From Metasolibacillus meyeri (lineage in GTDB: Bacteria > Bacillota > Bacilli > Bacillales_A > Planococcaceae): 64,000 bases of DNA. Every line of letters begins with the position of its first letter. The first letter of the stretch is position 1. The translations under genes and the position numbers were made by a program. Below the pieces are notes generated by a model, which had not been told where the DNA came from, made no database searches, and saw only the letters and a list, made by a program, of their open reading frames with translations. The DNA lies in assembly GCF_003049505.1 (NCBI RefSeq), contig NZ_PYWN01000006.1:38269-102268 (forward strand). The letters are read 5' to 3'. Positions 27,401-36,028 of this stretch are shown here, piece by piece.

Positions 27401-28162
27401 GAGGAAAAACGCGAGCTTGAAAAGATGTTAGAGGAATCCTTGTTTGAGCGTCTGTATAAAAACTTACCACAATCCAATAAGACGATGCTGGCGATTCAAT
27501 ACCGCATGCATGAAAATATTATGGAAACGATTGTGCCATTTTATCAAAATGAGCATGATGCATTGCAATGTGGCTTGCCTGATTCAGACAAAGCGCGAGA
27601 TCATTTACTTGAAACGCCTTTATTTGCTCGCCACAATCACTTGCTATGGCTTGATATCCCTCATGAAAAACGCTATTTCGAGGAGCGAATGAAGGAAGGA
27701 GCAAGCTTATTTAATCGTGCAGAGCTAGAAAAAGTAAAAGAACTGCTGACAACGATGAACGAGGCGACGATGCAAGCGAAGGAGCAAGGCTTGTTGCCGC
27801 AGGATGCCCAAAAATCTGTAGGTGTTATTAGCTTCTATGCTGAACAAGTAAAGCGCATCAACGATCTAGTGGAACAACAATACCCACATTTGCATATTCG
27901 CACAGGCTCTGTCGATAAGTTCCAAGGAATGGAGATGGATGTGATTATCGTAAGCATGGTGCGGAATCATGATGGGCAGGGGAGCATTGGCTTTGCGCAA
28001 GATTACCGTCGCTTAAATGTAGCTTTATCACGTGCACGCGAATTATTAATTATGGTCGGTAGTACAGAAATGTTTACGAAACGTCCAAAGAAGCAGGAAA
28101 CGCGCCAAATGTATCAGCATGTGCTCGATGTTGTAAAGGCACAGGACGGCTACCGTGCATAG
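24440..28162 (+). CDS. Large SF1 (UPF1-like) helicase with internal coiled coil
   Basis: A 1240-residue AAA_11/AAA_12-type helicase. An N-terminal domain (about 1-300) precedes helicase motif I GPPGTGKTT (about 331-339). A long Gln/Glu/Lys/Leu-rich coiled-coil insertion (about 415-900) splits the motor core. Motif II is IIDEVSKATP (about 933) and motif III GDHHQLPPL (about 958); motifs further on include QYRMHE and a terminal VALSRARELLI. No nuclease domain is visible. The start is ATG 24440 after AGGGAGGG. It forms an operon with the next gene (9-bp gap). The role may be DNA/RNA repair or defence; this is open. Confidence 0.88.
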   Translation: MVQKVAIETVRCHILLTNTAREAIQQHVQDEQAFFRLQKNFIVYIEKLAIEQTQLALTLYFDNEKNRALKDKFQERVVIMDCVFDLKNGLVAKSFRTRGKGTPVATNRRERLLIHFVPSRISGHTYPDKFIETLAALPVAQERFDYVNKRITSWEGYLKVLNQNADIEDIEAKFTTHTLNGDFTHITFTCSDMTDKEWKQVKGLSARVRGLKLDLGEVVKVNRGARSIEIALKPDAVRLARKNALHFEMNAIDFSNASTKSQLNRLLKGFDRLKEGLAANANLENILFEDKPVIAARKVDVELDFHNQLNEFQRQAVTGAMSAEDLYVIQGPPGTGKTTVISEICYQNAKAGLKTLVASQSNLAVDNALSRLLSNKDIRILRYGRTESIEEEGKKFIEENVASYWQQQTYEAITHEVSQQSEKQQLLEQEITAYEKQLIQLEEEKNKLLQDIERKKQAEEQLKALTEKITALKKQLAPLKKQREQTEEQLEQLEATKAELTEAITTLETQLAELPSMQELTAKQQENSEQLTQLNEALQTAEMSAMKQQLEQQLANVTAQLQRMSPDDHAMERLTTQITELKKVQDVEDFIVAHAIRRSFVIDRLLASLSKLQPEIAAYKPIKDLSERLEKARAYSEKTLQIHVTAPSLPPNHTYSLAEVQEFLTKLSHAFAERKINAQNGARSIQGVLLRQAYIEQLQVKYQDLMREVMLIFTKLKEELVDLYKEQLGHSEAQVQQLRSTEQQLQQKLQPLQNVPAIAQTVEELQQQRNELEQSQQQLEQQQTKYAQLTATYETKTAELQQVNEQLTHGNELLQSLKEQLKEINSTGLALEKEQEELEQVTKQNPEVALFAVEQRMTAIQDESVKITQKLELLPITQKLQSEWQTMLASASEHDLEEIRKLYVKHANVIGTTCVASANKEFMDNYPTFDVVIIDEVSKATPPELLLPMLKGKKIILVGDHHQLPPLIGDETFEETLEQVIKNSDTFEEKRELEKMLEESLFERLYKNLPQSNKTMLAIQYRMHENIMETIVPFYQNEHDALQCGLPDSDKARDHLLETPLFARHNHLLWLDIPHEKRYFEERMKEGASLFNRAELEKVKELLTTMNEATMQAKEQGLLPQDAQKSVGVISFYAEQVKRINDLVEQQYPHLHIRTGSVDKFQGMEMDVIIVSMVRNHDGQGSIGFAQDYRRLNVALSRARELLIMVGSTEMFTKRPKKQETRQMYQHVLDVVKAQDGYRA

Positions 28163-28171
28163 GAGGAACTT

Positions 28172-28867
28172 ATGGAATTACAACAATTAGAACGCCAAAT
28201 CCAAAGGCAACTGCCACGTCCTGCCGCTGTGGAAATTACGGAAACAAAGCAATTTTCAATCCCACTGCATACAATATTAGCCAAATATGCACCAATTCGA
28301 CGCACACCGATGGACATTTTAATGAAAATGCTGCTCCTGACGTTTCAAACAGGGCGTTTCCAAGACGTCGAAATGGTCGCAGATGTCCTGTTGGTAGAAA
28401 CACTCTTTATCGAGGACTTATTGCAAAAAATGCAGAAAACAGGTTTAGTTATAGTGGAAGACACGATTCAGCTCACAGAAAAGGGCAAGGCACAATTGGA
28501 GGCTGGCATTTTCGAAGAACAGCTAGAGGAAATGGAGCAAGAGGTATTTTATAGCCCGTTGCATGGTGCGTTCTTGCAAGGAGACCTAGGGGAATTTGAT
28601 GAATTTCCCGACGAGCTTCCGCATGAAGAAACAGCTACATGGACAGATGAGCAAATCGTCGCAGCATTACAAAACGATGAAGAGGCAGATGAACCAACAT
28701 TTATCAGCTCAATCAACAGTGCAGAGGAATTGCAAATTCATGATGTGCCATGTTTCCAATATGTGTTGCATGATACAAGCAAAAATACATTTGATATACG
28801 TGTATTCAACACATTCACAAATGCTTGGGATGAACAGCTGGAGCAATTATTAAAGGCAAGTGACTAA
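28172..28867 (+). CDS. Acidic partner protein of the large helicase
   Basis: A 231-residue soluble protein that I do not recognise. Residues about 40-115 (TPMDILMKMLLLTFQTGRF through GLVIVEDTIQLTEKGKAQLE) look like a winged-helix domain. A strongly acidic middle follows (EFDEFPDELPHEE and DEEADEP), then a short beta-rich C-terminus. GGAGG precedes the ATG, which lies nine bases after the helicase stop codon, so the two are co-expressed and may form a complex. Confidence 0.8.
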   Translation: MELQQLERQIQRQLPRPAAVEITETKQFSIPLHTILAKYAPIRRTPMDILMKMLLLTFQTGRFQDVEMVADVLLVETLFIEDLLQKMQKTGLVIVEDTIQLTEKGKAQLEAGIFEEQLEEMEQEVFYSPLHGAFLQGDLGEFDEFPDELPHEETATWTDEQIVAALQNDEEADEPTFISSINSAEELQIHDVPCFQYVLHDTSKNTFDIRVFNTFTNAWDEQLEQLLKASD

Positions 28868-28904
28868 CAATGTAGGAAAGACAAAACTTTATTGAGGTGT
28901 AACA

Positions 28905-29327
28905 ATGTCGATAACAGGGCTTAATCATTTTTTGTTTTCAGTTTCCGATTTAGAAAATTCTATTGCGTTTTATAGAAATGTATTCGATGCGAAATTATTA
29001 GTAAAGGGTAGGAATACGGCTTATTTCGATGTAAATGGGATGTGGTTTGCTCTAAATGTAGAGAAAGACATCCCCCGTAATGAAATACATCAATCCTATA
29101 CACATATTGCTTTTTCAATGAAAGAGGAAGATTTTGATAAAATGTATGACAAGCTAAAGAAATTAAATGTTCATATTTTGTCAGGTCGTCCGAGAGACGA
29201 AAAAGATAAAAAATCCATTTATTTTACGGATCCAGACGGGCACAAATTTGAATTTCATACAGGTACATTGCAAGATAGATTGGCTTACTATAAAAACGAC
29301 AAAACACATATGGAGTTTTTCGATTAG
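28905..29327 (+). CDS. fosB: FosB fosfomycin thiol transferase
   Basis: A 140-residue glyoxalase-fold enzyme that opens the epoxide of fosfomycin with bacillithiol. Metal ligands fall at His8 (LNHFLFSV), His67 (YTHIAF) and Glu116 (HKFEFHTG), one residue off the FosB numbering I recall, and the [20 protein letters not shown] tail is characteristic. The length is normal. GAGGTG precedes the ATG. It predicts intrinsic fosfomycin resistance. Single gene following the helicase operon. Confidence 0.93.
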   Translation: MSITGLNHFLFSVSDLENSIAFYRNVFDAKLLVKGRNTAYFDVNGMWFALNVEKDIPRNEIHQSYTHIAFSMKEEDFDKMYDKLKKLNVHILSGRPRDEKDKKSIYFTDPDGHKFEFHTGTLQDRLAYYKNDKTHMEFFD

Positions 29328-29468
29328 AAGGATTGTTATTCAAATAACTGTGGTATAAATTTGAGAAAAATGAACCAGTTAGTTAAACAATAGTCAAAGA
29401 AATGGAGGAAACCCAATTTATTAGGATTGCCTATCATTTATGCCGCATTAACGGACAGTCATATTTTA

Positions 29469-29549
29469 TGTACCGAAAGCAAATATTTTCTGTGCGAAAG
29501 CAAAGCGTCAGCAGATGTTTTCTGTTGCGAAAGCGAAGCGTCAGCAACA
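29469..29549 (+). repeat. CGAAAGC(R)AAGCGTCAGCA repeats
   Basis: Two tandem units of about 30 bp (TTTTCTGT, GCGAAAGC, RAAGCGTCAGCA) follow a partial unit GTACCGAAAGC. A further copy lies in 17109-17135 beside repeat copy B. The gap 29328-29679 has no gene. Confidence 0.6.
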
Positions 29550-29642
29550 ACAACGCAATAGGTACATATCAGCACTTGAGAAAGTGGACGATAACTGACC
29601 GTAAAAGCGCTTTTATCAACACAGAGCTAAATAATCCAAAAC

Positions 29643-29676
29643 AAGAAGGTAGCCTGAAAAAATGCGCTACCTTCTT
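29643..29676. terminator. Bidirectional terminator
   Basis: AAGAAGGTAGC (29643-29653) pairs with GCTACCTTCTT (29666-29676), just beyond the end of the - strand gene at 29680. Confidence 0.85.
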
Positions 29677-29679
29677 ATT

Positions 29680-30186
29680 TTATGAGCGGTTATATTGAAC
29701 AGGAGAGAACCATAGATGGTCACTCACTTCTTTTTTTAAGGATGCAACAAAAGCCTCGATTTGCCCTTGCGTTACCGCTAAACTCAGTGCGGGCCCACGC
29801 CAGTTTGCACGTTGGGTGTTTTTTTCGCCTGCATCTAGCATGAAAATCAATTCATAATAAGGCGTCCATTCATGGCGTTCATTCTCAGGAATTTGATAGG
29901 GCCCGAATGATGGATAATAATATGTACCGAATTGAGGGATATGATAAATGACTATGCCTGGATCATGCATTTCTAATATACTTAAATGCGTGTTTTCAAG
30001 CAGTCGTAAATTATCTAGCAGCGTATAGAAATCTCTTTTCAAACAATTAATTTTCATCGCGATTTCAGGCCATGCGCCAGCACGAAAAATAGCTTCAAAT
30101 AAAACGCTTTGCTCATTTACACGCAAGAGCTTAAATTCCACTTCGCTACGACTAATCTCATAGTTTTGATCTTGTAAAATGGACAT
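29680..30186 (-). CDS. Hypothetical protein
   Basis: A 168-residue soluble protein without a recognised motif. It has an N-terminal beta-rich part ([20 protein letters not shown]), a Tyr/Pro-rich middle ([20 protein letters not shown]) and a Trp-containing C-terminus. ATG 30186 is seven bases after AAGGAGGTG. Divergent from the flavin monooxygenase gene, with which it shares a short promoter region of about 90 bp. Confidence 0.75.
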   Translation of the reverse strand: MSILQDQNYEISRSEVEFKLLRVNEQSVLFEAIFRAGAWPEIAMKINCLKRDFYTLLDNLRLLENTHLSILEMHDPGIVIYHIPQFGTYYYPSFGPYQIPENERHEWTPYYELIFMLDAGEKNTQRANWRGPALSLAVTQGQIEAFVASLKKEVSDHLWFSPVQYNRS

Positions 30187-30277
30187 TCTTTCCACCTCCT
30201 TAAGCTACTTTAGCATAAAAGCATATTGCAAGCATCTTTTTTCCATTTTCGTTATAGTAACTAATGAGGTGATACGA

Positions 30278-31261
30278 TTGTTAAAAAATATTCCGATTTC
30301 CGTTTTAGATTTAGTGCCTGTTGTAGAGGGACAATCGACAACTGAGGCGTTTGAACGCTCTCGCCGTTTAGCCATTCTAGCAGATGACTTAGGCTATGAG
30401 CGCTATTGGGTGGCGGAGCATCATAATAGCCGCGCCATCGCCAGCTCCGCAACAGCAGTGGTCATTGGCTATTTAGCAAATGCAACGAAGAAAATTCGCG
30501 TCGGCTCGGGTGGCATTATGCTGCCAAACCATGCACCATTAATTGTAGCGGAGCAATTCGGGACACTGGATGCGATGTTCCCAGAGCGCATTGATTTAGG
30601 ATTAGGTCGTGCACCAGGGACAGATCCATTTACCGCAAGAGCATTACGCCGTCGTGAGGCGGAAGGCTTTGAAGATAATATTGAAGAACTAGAGCGTTAT
30701 TTAATGAGAGGGAAAGAAGCCGACCCGATTAAGGCATATCCAGGCTTAGGTGCAAATATCCCACTATGGCTATTAGGATCTAGCTTGTTTAGCGCAGAGC
30801 TTGCTGCTCGTCGTGGTATGCCCTATGCGTTTGCGAGCCATTTCGCACCAGATTATTTAATGCAAGCAATCGGCATTTATCACACGCAATTCCGCCCATC
30901 TGAAGCATTAGAAAAACCAAAAATGCTAGCCTGTGTTAATGTCATTATCGCAGAGACAGACGAGGAAGCACAAAAATTGGCGACAACGCATTATCAATTT
31001 TTCTTAAGCATTATTCGCCGTACACATGATTTGCTTAAACCACCCGTCGACGATATGGATGCAATTTGGACACCTTTTGAAAAACAAGCCGTGATGCAGC
31101 AACGTCAGTATATGTTTGTTGGTAGCCAGCAAACCGTCAAAGAACAGCTTGAAAAATTTGTTGCGGATACACAAGTAGATGAGCTGATGGTGACCGCTTC
31201 GATTTATGATGAGGACGCACGTGCCAAATCATTTACGCTGTTGAAGGCACTTTTTGAATAA
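30278..31261 (+). CDS. LLM-class flavin-dependent oxidoreductase
   Basis: A 327-residue bacterial-luciferase-like TIM barrel. The family hallmarks are [14 protein letters not shown] near the start, [13 protein letters not shown], the [15 protein letters not shown] strand and [12 protein letters not shown]. It would use reduced FMN or F420-type flavin on an unknown substrate. B. subtilis YceB-type proteins look similar. The start is TTG 30278 behind GAGGTGAT; the longer in-frame N-terminus overlaps the divergent gene and is discarded. A terminator follows at 31261-31288. Confidence 0.9.
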   Translation: MLKNIPISVLDLVPVVEGQSTTEAFERSRRLAILADDLGYERYWVAEHHNSRAIASSATAVVIGYLANATKKIRVGSGGIMLPNHAPLIVAEQFGTLDAMFPERIDLGLGRAPGTDPFTARALRRREAEGFEDNIEELERYLMRGKEADPIKAYPGLGANIPLWLLGSSLFSAELAARRGMPYAFASHFAPDYLMQAIGIYHTQFRPSEALEKPKMLACVNVIIAETDEEAQKLATTHYQFFLSIIRRTHDLLKPPVDDMDAIWTPFEKQAVMQQRQYMFVGSQQTVKEQLEKFVADTQVDELMVTASIYDEDARAKSFTLLKALFE

Positions 31262-31288
31262 GATAGGGTGAGGAGCCCTATCTTTTTT
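31261..31288 (+). terminator. Terminator after the LLM oxidoreductase gene
   Basis: GATAGGG pairs with CCCTATC across seven bases, then TTTTTT. Confidence 0.88.
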
Positions 31289-31296
31289 CATATTGC

Positions 31297-31824
31297 TTAT
31301 AGCGTTACTTTAGCATATATATGAACATCATGAGCGCAATCGCCTTGATACATATAATTGCGGAAAGTGCCTTCTTTTTCAAAGCCTTGCTTCAACAGCA
31401 TTTGATTAGATGCCGTATTCTCAATATAAACAGTCGCTCCAATACGCGTTAATCCTAACTTTTGAAAGCCATATTCCACTACTTTCTCCAAAGCTTCTGA
31501 TGCATAGCCCATACGCCAAAAATCAGGGTGAATTTCATAGCCCACCTCGGCTCGCTTATGTGCAGGCACCCATAAATTAAAGCCAATCGTACCAATTAAG
31601 CGATTCTCGCCTTTCACTGTAATGCCCCAACGCATGCCTCTTTTTCCTTGAAAGCTCTTTGCAAAGCCCTCGATTAATTGTTCTGCTTGTTCGATATGCT
31701 CAAATGCTTGCATCCCATAATGCTTGATTACATCCTCATTGGAAAAATAGGCAAAAATATCACTTGCATCCTCATGGACAATTTCTCGTAAAATTAGTCG
31801 TTCTGTTGTTAATATTGGAAACAT
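31297..31824 (-). CDS. GNAT N-acetyltransferase, RimJ/RimL-like
   Basis: A 175-residue acetyltransferase: TERLILREIVHEDA at the start, an EVGYEIHPDFWRMGYASEAL acetyl-CoA loop and TASNQMLLKQGFEKEGTFRNYMY near the end, all typical of the RimJ/RimL subgroup. The target is unknown. It belongs to the same broad family as the proteins at 9810 and 40850 but is not a close copy of either. Convergent with the LLM oxidoreductase gene. Confidence 0.9.
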   Translation of the reverse strand: MFPILTTERLILREIVHEDASDIFAYFSNEDVIKHYGMQAFEHIEQAEQLIEGFAKSFQGKRGMRWGITVKGENRLIGTIGFNLWVPAHKRAEVGYEIHPDFWRMGYASEALEKVVEYGFQKLGLTRIGATVYIENTASNQMLLKQGFEKEGTFRNYMYQGDCAHDVHIYAKVTL

Positions 31825-31921
31825 TTTAAAAATCCTTTCTTGTTTGGTTAATCTAACAGAATAATCAAGTAAGATATGATATTATTATACTGTATAATAT
31901 TAAGAAATGGGGTGTTTGGCT

Positions 31922-32659
31922 ATGAGAAATAAAAAATTAATAGTCATTATATGTTTAATGTTTTTGTCGTTGCTAGCTGGAAATGATACAGATGTACAAG
32001 CAGCTAGTCCTATGGAAATTAAAGCAGCTACGCAAAACATCAATCAAAATAAATTTGTAAAAGCTGAGGGGGGATTAATTGTAAGAAAAGAAGCGCATTC
32101 AAAAGGTGCTAAAGTAACGATGTTGCAAGACGGCTCGAAAGTTTTTGTATACACAACAGACAGCAACGGTTGGTCATACATAAAACAAGGCAATGTAAAG
32201 GGTTATGTAAAGGATGCTTATTTAGTAGTGAAAGAACAGAATCCACAAAATAAAAATCGAAAAATAGATTTTTCTATGAGTATTAATCAAGTTGAGAAAG
32301 CAGAAACAGCAAAGTTACTTAGGAAATCACAAAAGGGAAATGTGTCTACTTTAGTTTACTCGGCAACGAAATATGGTTATTCAACAGAATTGGTATATCA
32401 TTACGAGGATAAAAAGCTTGGTGCGATTGGGTTTGATTTCTTCCCTAATAGAGATCGTTATAGTGATTGGTCGGAAATTAAACTTATACATGATATGCTT
32501 TATAAAGAAGGCCTTAAGGAGCTTGGACGTAATGTGGAAACACGTTCAGATGGTAGTTATTATATTTCAAGCTTGTGGGATAAAGGCTCTTATTACGTTA
32601 TGTTGGATGTTAATCGTGTAGACGATTATACTAAAGCGACTTTAATATATTATGAGTAA
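31922..32659 (+). CDS. Secreted SH3b-domain protein
   Basis: A 245-residue exported protein. The signal peptide (KKLIVIICLMFLSLLAG, cleavage near VQAAS) is followed by a bacterial SH3 domain (about residues 45-100: GLIVRKEAHSKGAKVTML, then GWSYIKQGNVKGYVKDAYL), which usually binds peptidoglycan. A mixed alpha/beta C-terminal domain of unknown type follows. No catalytic domain is visible. ATG 31922 follows GGGGTG. A TATAAT-rich promoter region lies at about 31875-31900. Confidence 0.83.
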   Translation: MRNKKLIVIICLMFLSLLAGNDTDVQAASPMEIKAATQNINQNKFVKAEGGLIVRKEAHSKGAKVTMLQDGSKVFVYTTDSNGWSYIKQGNVKGYVKDAYLVVKEQNPQNKNRKIDFSMSINQVEKAETAKLLRKSQKGNVSTLVYSATKYGYSTELVYHYEDKKLGAIGFDFFPNRDRYSDWSEIKLIHDMLYKEGLKELGRNVETRSDGSYYISSLWDKGSYYVMLDVNRVDDYTKATLIYYE

Positions 32660-32857
32660 AAAATATTATCCGTATACAAGGAAATGAATGAAATTTGATG
32701 AGACAAGTACAATTTATTTGTTGCATATAAGTTACTTCTTATTATCTATAACTTTTTTGCTAAACTACGCTTTTCATCGTCATTAGTATGATGTAGGAAA
32801 AAAATATGAAAATTGATTAAGAAGTATACTATATTGCTAATAGTATTTTAAACCCTA

Positions 32858-32886
32858 TTGTCAAACGCTTTCAATAATGCTACAAT
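32858..32886 (+). promoter_or_regulatory. Promoter of the SAM-riboswitch/metA transcript
   Basis: TTGTCA (32858-32863), 17-nt spacer, TACAAT (32881-32886), about 17 bases before the riboswitch. Nothing else was seen in 32660-32857. Confidence 0.75.
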
Positions 32887-32902
32887 AAACAAAATTAAAA
32901 AA

Positions 32903-33066
32903 CCTTATCAAGAGAAGCCGAGGGATATGGCCCGTTGACGCTTCAGCAACCTCTAACATTGTTTAGAAAGGTGCTACTTCCAGCGGGAGGATTTCCCGAG
33001 AGATAAGAGTGAACGGATTGCTTACAAAACCCTCTCATTCTCTATGCTGGAATGAGAGGGTTTTTT
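32903..33066 (+). promoter_or_regulatory. SAM-I riboswitch (S-box) controlling metA
   Basis: Classic S-box landmarks: CTTATCAAGAG at the 5' end, AGCCGAGGGATATGGCCCG, GACGCTTCAGCAACC, GGTGCTACTTCC and the closing AGATAAGAG near 33010. The terminator stem AAACCCTCTCATTC/GAATGAGAGGGTTT (33027-33060) with TTTTTT follows. SAM binding would favour termination, so metA is expressed when SAM is low. Confidence 0.96.
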
Positions 33067-33092
33067 GTATTTGAAGAAATGGGGGAAATAAA

Positions 33093-34031
33093 GTGCCAAT
33101 TAATATTCCGAAGCAATTACCAGCAGGTGAGCTACTAAGAGAAGAGAAGATTTTCGTTATGGAGGAGGACCGTGCGAGAACGCAACAAATCCGTCCTTTA
33201 AACATTTTAGTGTGTAATTTAATGCCGGAAAAAGAGAAAACAGAGCTGCAATTATTGCGTTTATTAGGAAATACGCCTTTACAAGTGAATGTGACGTTTT
33301 TAAATACGGCGACATATGAATCAAAAAACGTCTCAAAATCACATTTACAAACGTTTTATACGACATTTAATGAAATTAAGCACCGCCGCTTTGATGGCAT
33401 GATTATTACAGGTGCACCGATTGAACGTATGGAGTTTGAGAATGTGGTTTATTGGCAAGAAATTACGGACATTATGGATTGGGCAAAATTAAATGTGACG
33501 TCGATTATGAATATTTGTTGGGGCGCTCAAGCGGCTTTATATCATCATTACGGAGTTGGTAAATTTGAGTTGCCGAAAAAATGCTCAGGCGTTTATTCAC
33601 ATGTCATTACGGATTTAACTGTTGATTTAGTACGTGGCTTTAGCGACGAATATGTGGCACCACATTCCAGACATACATCTGTATCCATTGAGGAAGTTCG
33701 CGCACATCCAGATTTACGCTTACTGAGCTATTCAGACGATGCTGGTGTCTTTATTGTCCAATCCAAGGACAATAAGCAAATTATGATTACAGGGCATTTA
33801 GAGTACGATGCCACAACGCTTGCGGATGAATATGAAAGAGATGTGGCAAAGGCGGACAATGTGGAAGTGCCAATTAACTACTTCCCAAATGATGATCCAA
33901 CGAAAGCACCCAAAAATACATGGCGTGCCCATTCCCATTTATTGTTCTACAATTGGTTGAACTATTACGTATACCAAGAAACACCATACAAATGGGATTT
34001 TGTTGAGGAAGAGATTGAGTATCATATCTAA
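33093..34031 (+). CDS. metA: Homoserine O-acetyltransferase, MetA family
   Basis: A 312-residue amidotransferase-fold enzyme at the entry of methionine synthesis. The nucleophile is Cys142 ([16 protein letters not shown]), with histidine and glutamate in APHSRHTSV and GHLEYD. Residue 111 is Glu (GAPIE), which in the B. cereus enzyme is linked to acetyl-CoA, so acetylation of homoserine is more likely than succinylation. GTG start behind GGGGGA. Controlled by the S-box upstream. Confidence 0.94.
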   Translation: MPINIPKQLPAGELLREEKIFVMEEDRARTQQIRPLNILVCNLMPEKEKTELQLLRLLGNTPLQVNVTFLNTATYESKNVSKSHLQTFYTTFNEIKHRRFDGMIITGAPIERMEFENVVYWQEITDIMDWAKLNVTSIMNICWGAQAALYHHYGVGKFELPKKCSGVYSHVITDLTVDLVRGFSDEYVAPHSRHTSVSIEEVRAHPDLRLLSYSDDAGVFIVQSKDNKQIMITGHLEYDATTLADEYERDVAKADNVEVPINYFPNDDPTKAPKNTWRAHSHLLFYNWLNYYVYQETPYKWDFVEEEIEYHI

Positions 34032-34032
34032 T

Positions 34033-34428
34033 ATGCCGAAAAATTTCTATATTGCCTCCAGCTTTCAAAATATAGATGCTGTTCGCTATGTAAGGGACCA
34101 ATTAATAACAAAAGACTTTCATCATACGTATGACTGGACACAAAACAGTCGTGCAGCAAACTTAGAAGAATTGCAACGCATCGGCAACGCCGAAAAAGAA
34201 GCCGTTCAATTAGCCGATTTTTTGGTTGTCCTATTACCTGCTGGGAAGGGCAGTCATATTGAATTTGGCATTGCTCTAGCGAACGATATCAAAATCTATT
34301 TATATTCGCCAAATGAGGATATATATGATATGGATTTTACAAGTACATTTTATCATTTGGATAATGTCCATATCATTGTTGGCACATATGAGCAATTTGT
34401 TGAAAAGATTTTCATGAGTGAGCTATAA
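34033..34428 (+). CDS. Nucleoside 2-deoxyribosyltransferase-like protein
   Basis: A 131-residue protein of the nucleoside deoxyribosyltransferase-like fold: FYIASSF and VRYVRDQL at the start, then a NAEKEAVQLADFLVVLLPAG segment and GSHIEFGIALAND with the candidate catalytic Glu. The activity is not proven. ATG 34033 lies one base after the metA stop codon, so it is probably in the methionine-regulated operon, although no link to methionine is known. Confidence 0.78.
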   Translation: MPKNFYIASSFQNIDAVRYVRDQLITKDFHHTYDWTQNSRAANLEELQRIGNAEKEAVQLADFLVVLLPAGKGSHIEFGIALANDIKIYLYSPNEDIYDMDFTSTFYHLDNVHIIVGTYEQFVEKIFMSEL

Positions 34429-34431
34429 ACA

Positions 34432-34475
34432 AAGCGATGCAACGAACTCTTTATAGAGCGTTGCATCGCTTTTCT
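34432..34475. terminator. Bidirectional terminator between convergent genes
   Basis: AAGCGATGCAACG (34432-34444) pairs with CGTTGCATCGCTT (34459-34471), followed by TTCTT. Confidence 0.88.
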
Positions 34476-34768
34476 TATGCTAATTTATATTCATAGGCTA
34501 ACTCATCAAGCTGCTCATTCACACTGACATGCAAATTATGCTCATTGAAAAACCACTCATCACTGCGCTCGATATAAAAATGAACGTCATCTACGACTGT
34601 TTCCACACCGACTTCATGTGGCAATTCACGATTCATGCCAAGTGAAAAGCCTTCATGGAAAGGGGAAGACCCGCCATATCTTGCATAAAACCGCACATAA
34701 TCACCGTGCTGTACTTCCATTTCCTTATGAAACCAATCTAATGCTGCATCAGTCAAAACAATTTTCAT
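34475..34768 (-). CDS. HesB/IscA-like protein (YneR type)
   Basis: A 97-residue protein of the HesB-like fold: KIVLTDAALDWFHKEM at the start, YARYGGSSPFHEGFSLG in the middle. The cysteines that A-type iron-sulfur carriers use are absent, as in B. subtilis YneR. Its function is unknown. It lies next to plsY, as yneR and yneS do in B. subtilis. ATG 34768 follows GTGGGAGAT. Confidence 0.82.
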   Translation of the reverse strand: MKIVLTDAALDWFHKEMEVQHGDYVRFYARYGGSSPFHEGFSLGMNRELPHEVGVETVVDDVHFYIERSDEWFFNEHNLHVSVNEQLDELAYEYKLA

Positions 34769-34942
34769 AAAGCCATCTCCCACCATACATTAATACTTCC
34801 ATTTTAACGGATTTTATAGAAGAGGAACAGCAAATTGCTTGCTATTAGAAGAAGGGGAGGTGCTCTAATCTTTTCAGACAAGCTCCTAAAAATCTGGACA
34901 CAATTACGACTAGGCGCAATTGATTTGAGCGAATGTGTTTGC

Positions 34943-35032
34943 CTTGCGGGCGAATTTCGCTTTTTAACGGGCGAAAATGGTTATCTTGCGGGCAAATATA
35001 GCTATCTTACGGGCGAATCGTTACTTTTGAAC
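34943..35032 (+). repeat. 21-bp tandem repeat array, copy 2 (four units)
   Basis: Four exact-length 21-bp units with the core GCGGGCGAA or ACGGGCGAA, then TTGAAC. In one frame they read as heptads of the form LAGEFRF, LTGENGY. A copy with one unit fewer is at 19536. There is no gene in 34787-35141. Confidence 0.78.
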
Positions 35033-35099
35033 TAGAAAATTCGCAAACACAAGCTTCATTGCCCCTTCTATTTTTCGTTATTCAACTTTCTAGACAAAA

Positions 35100-35133
35100 A
35101 GAGCCGTCTCAAAATGACTTTTCAGACGGCTCC
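35100..35133 (-). terminator. Terminator of plsY
   Basis: GAGCCGTCT pairs with AGACGGCTC; the T-run is on the - strand. Confidence 0.8.
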
Positions 35134-35141
35134 TTGCAAGT

Positions 35142-35744
35142 TTAAATCCATTTCACTTTTGGTTCTGTGCCTGCTTTAATTCGTTTAATATTTTCTCTGT
35201 GACGATAAACGATAAACGTAAATAAAATGGCAATTAAAATAAATAAGGCGAAATCACCTGTTAATACGAGATGAATTATGCTATAAATAAGGGCGATGAG
35301 TGCAACGATCATAGATGTTAGGCTGACCATTTTTGTTAACTTTAATGTGATGAAAAAGGCAACAAAAAGCAGTAAAAATAGCGGCCATGCATAGCCTAGC
35401 ACGACACCAGCAGAAGTGGCTACCGCCTTGCCTCCTCGGAAGCTAGCGAAAATAGGGAATATATGCCCTAATACAGCGACAACGCCTAAAATTAATGTAT
35501 GAATTTGTACATCCTCGAAAAATGGCAATAACGGTAGTAAAACAGCGGCAGTTCCTTTCAAAACGTCCATAATCGTAACGATGAGCCCCGCTTTTTTACC
35601 AAGAACACGAAATGTGTTCGTTGCACCTAAATTTCCGCTTCCTTGCTTTCGAATATCCGTATGATAAAAAAGCTTACCAATCCATAATGCTGAAGGGATG
35701 GAGCCGATTAAATAAGCACAAATGAGTATAATCGCAATGGACAT
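35142..35744 (-). CDS. plsY: Glycerol-3-phosphate acyltransferase PlsY
   Basis: A 200-residue integral membrane enzyme with about five or six spans that transfers an acyl group from acyl phosphate to glycerol-3-phosphate, the first step of phospholipid synthesis. The signatures are [39 protein letters not shown] and [21 protein letters not shown]. Good AGGAGC upstream. Divergent from parE as in Bacillus. Confidence 0.95.
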   Translation of the reverse strand: MSIAIILICAYLIGSIPSALWIGKLFYHTDIRKQGSGNLGATNTFRVLGKKAGLIVTIMDVLKGTAAVLLPLLPFFEDVQIHTLILGVVAVLGHIFPIFASFRGGKAVATSAGVVLGYAWPLFLLLFVAFFITLKLTKMVSLTSMIVALIALIYSIIHLVLTGDFALFILIAILFTFIVYRHRENIKRIKAGTEPKVKWI

Positions 35745-35952
35745 ATATGTGCTCCTTTCAAAAATTAATAGTTGGTACTAATATGTTGTAATAATAATTA
35801 TACACCGATTGCCTATTGATTGGATAGTAGAATGATATTTTTTTTTGTTTTTGCAGGAAGATGTATGTTATAACGGGAATAGTAGTAAAGCATTCATTGA
35901 AAAATGGATGGCTTCAATGGTACAATGACTATCTATGTGGAGGTTTAGTTTA

Positions 35953-35981
35953 TTGACAGCTAAGCTTATTCTTTGTACGAT
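35953..35981 (+). promoter_or_regulatory. Promoter of parE-parC
   Basis: TTGACA (35953-35958), exactly 17 bases, TACGAT (35976-35981), about 47 bases before the parE start. Confidence 0.8.
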
Positions 35982-36028
35982 AAAAGAACAGAACGTTTGT
36001 TTGTTTTAATTAATTAGGGGGTATTTCT

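Noticed and set aside
24440..28867. Calling the helicase operon a Mokosh defence system
   Set aside because: Mokosh needs a phospholipase D-type nuclease domain or partner, which I cannot find in either protein.
34835..35035. 66-codon frame with LTGE heptads as a real protein
   Set aside because: The heptads come from the 21-bp repeat; in the other arrays this frame is broken by stop codons, so coding is not conserved.
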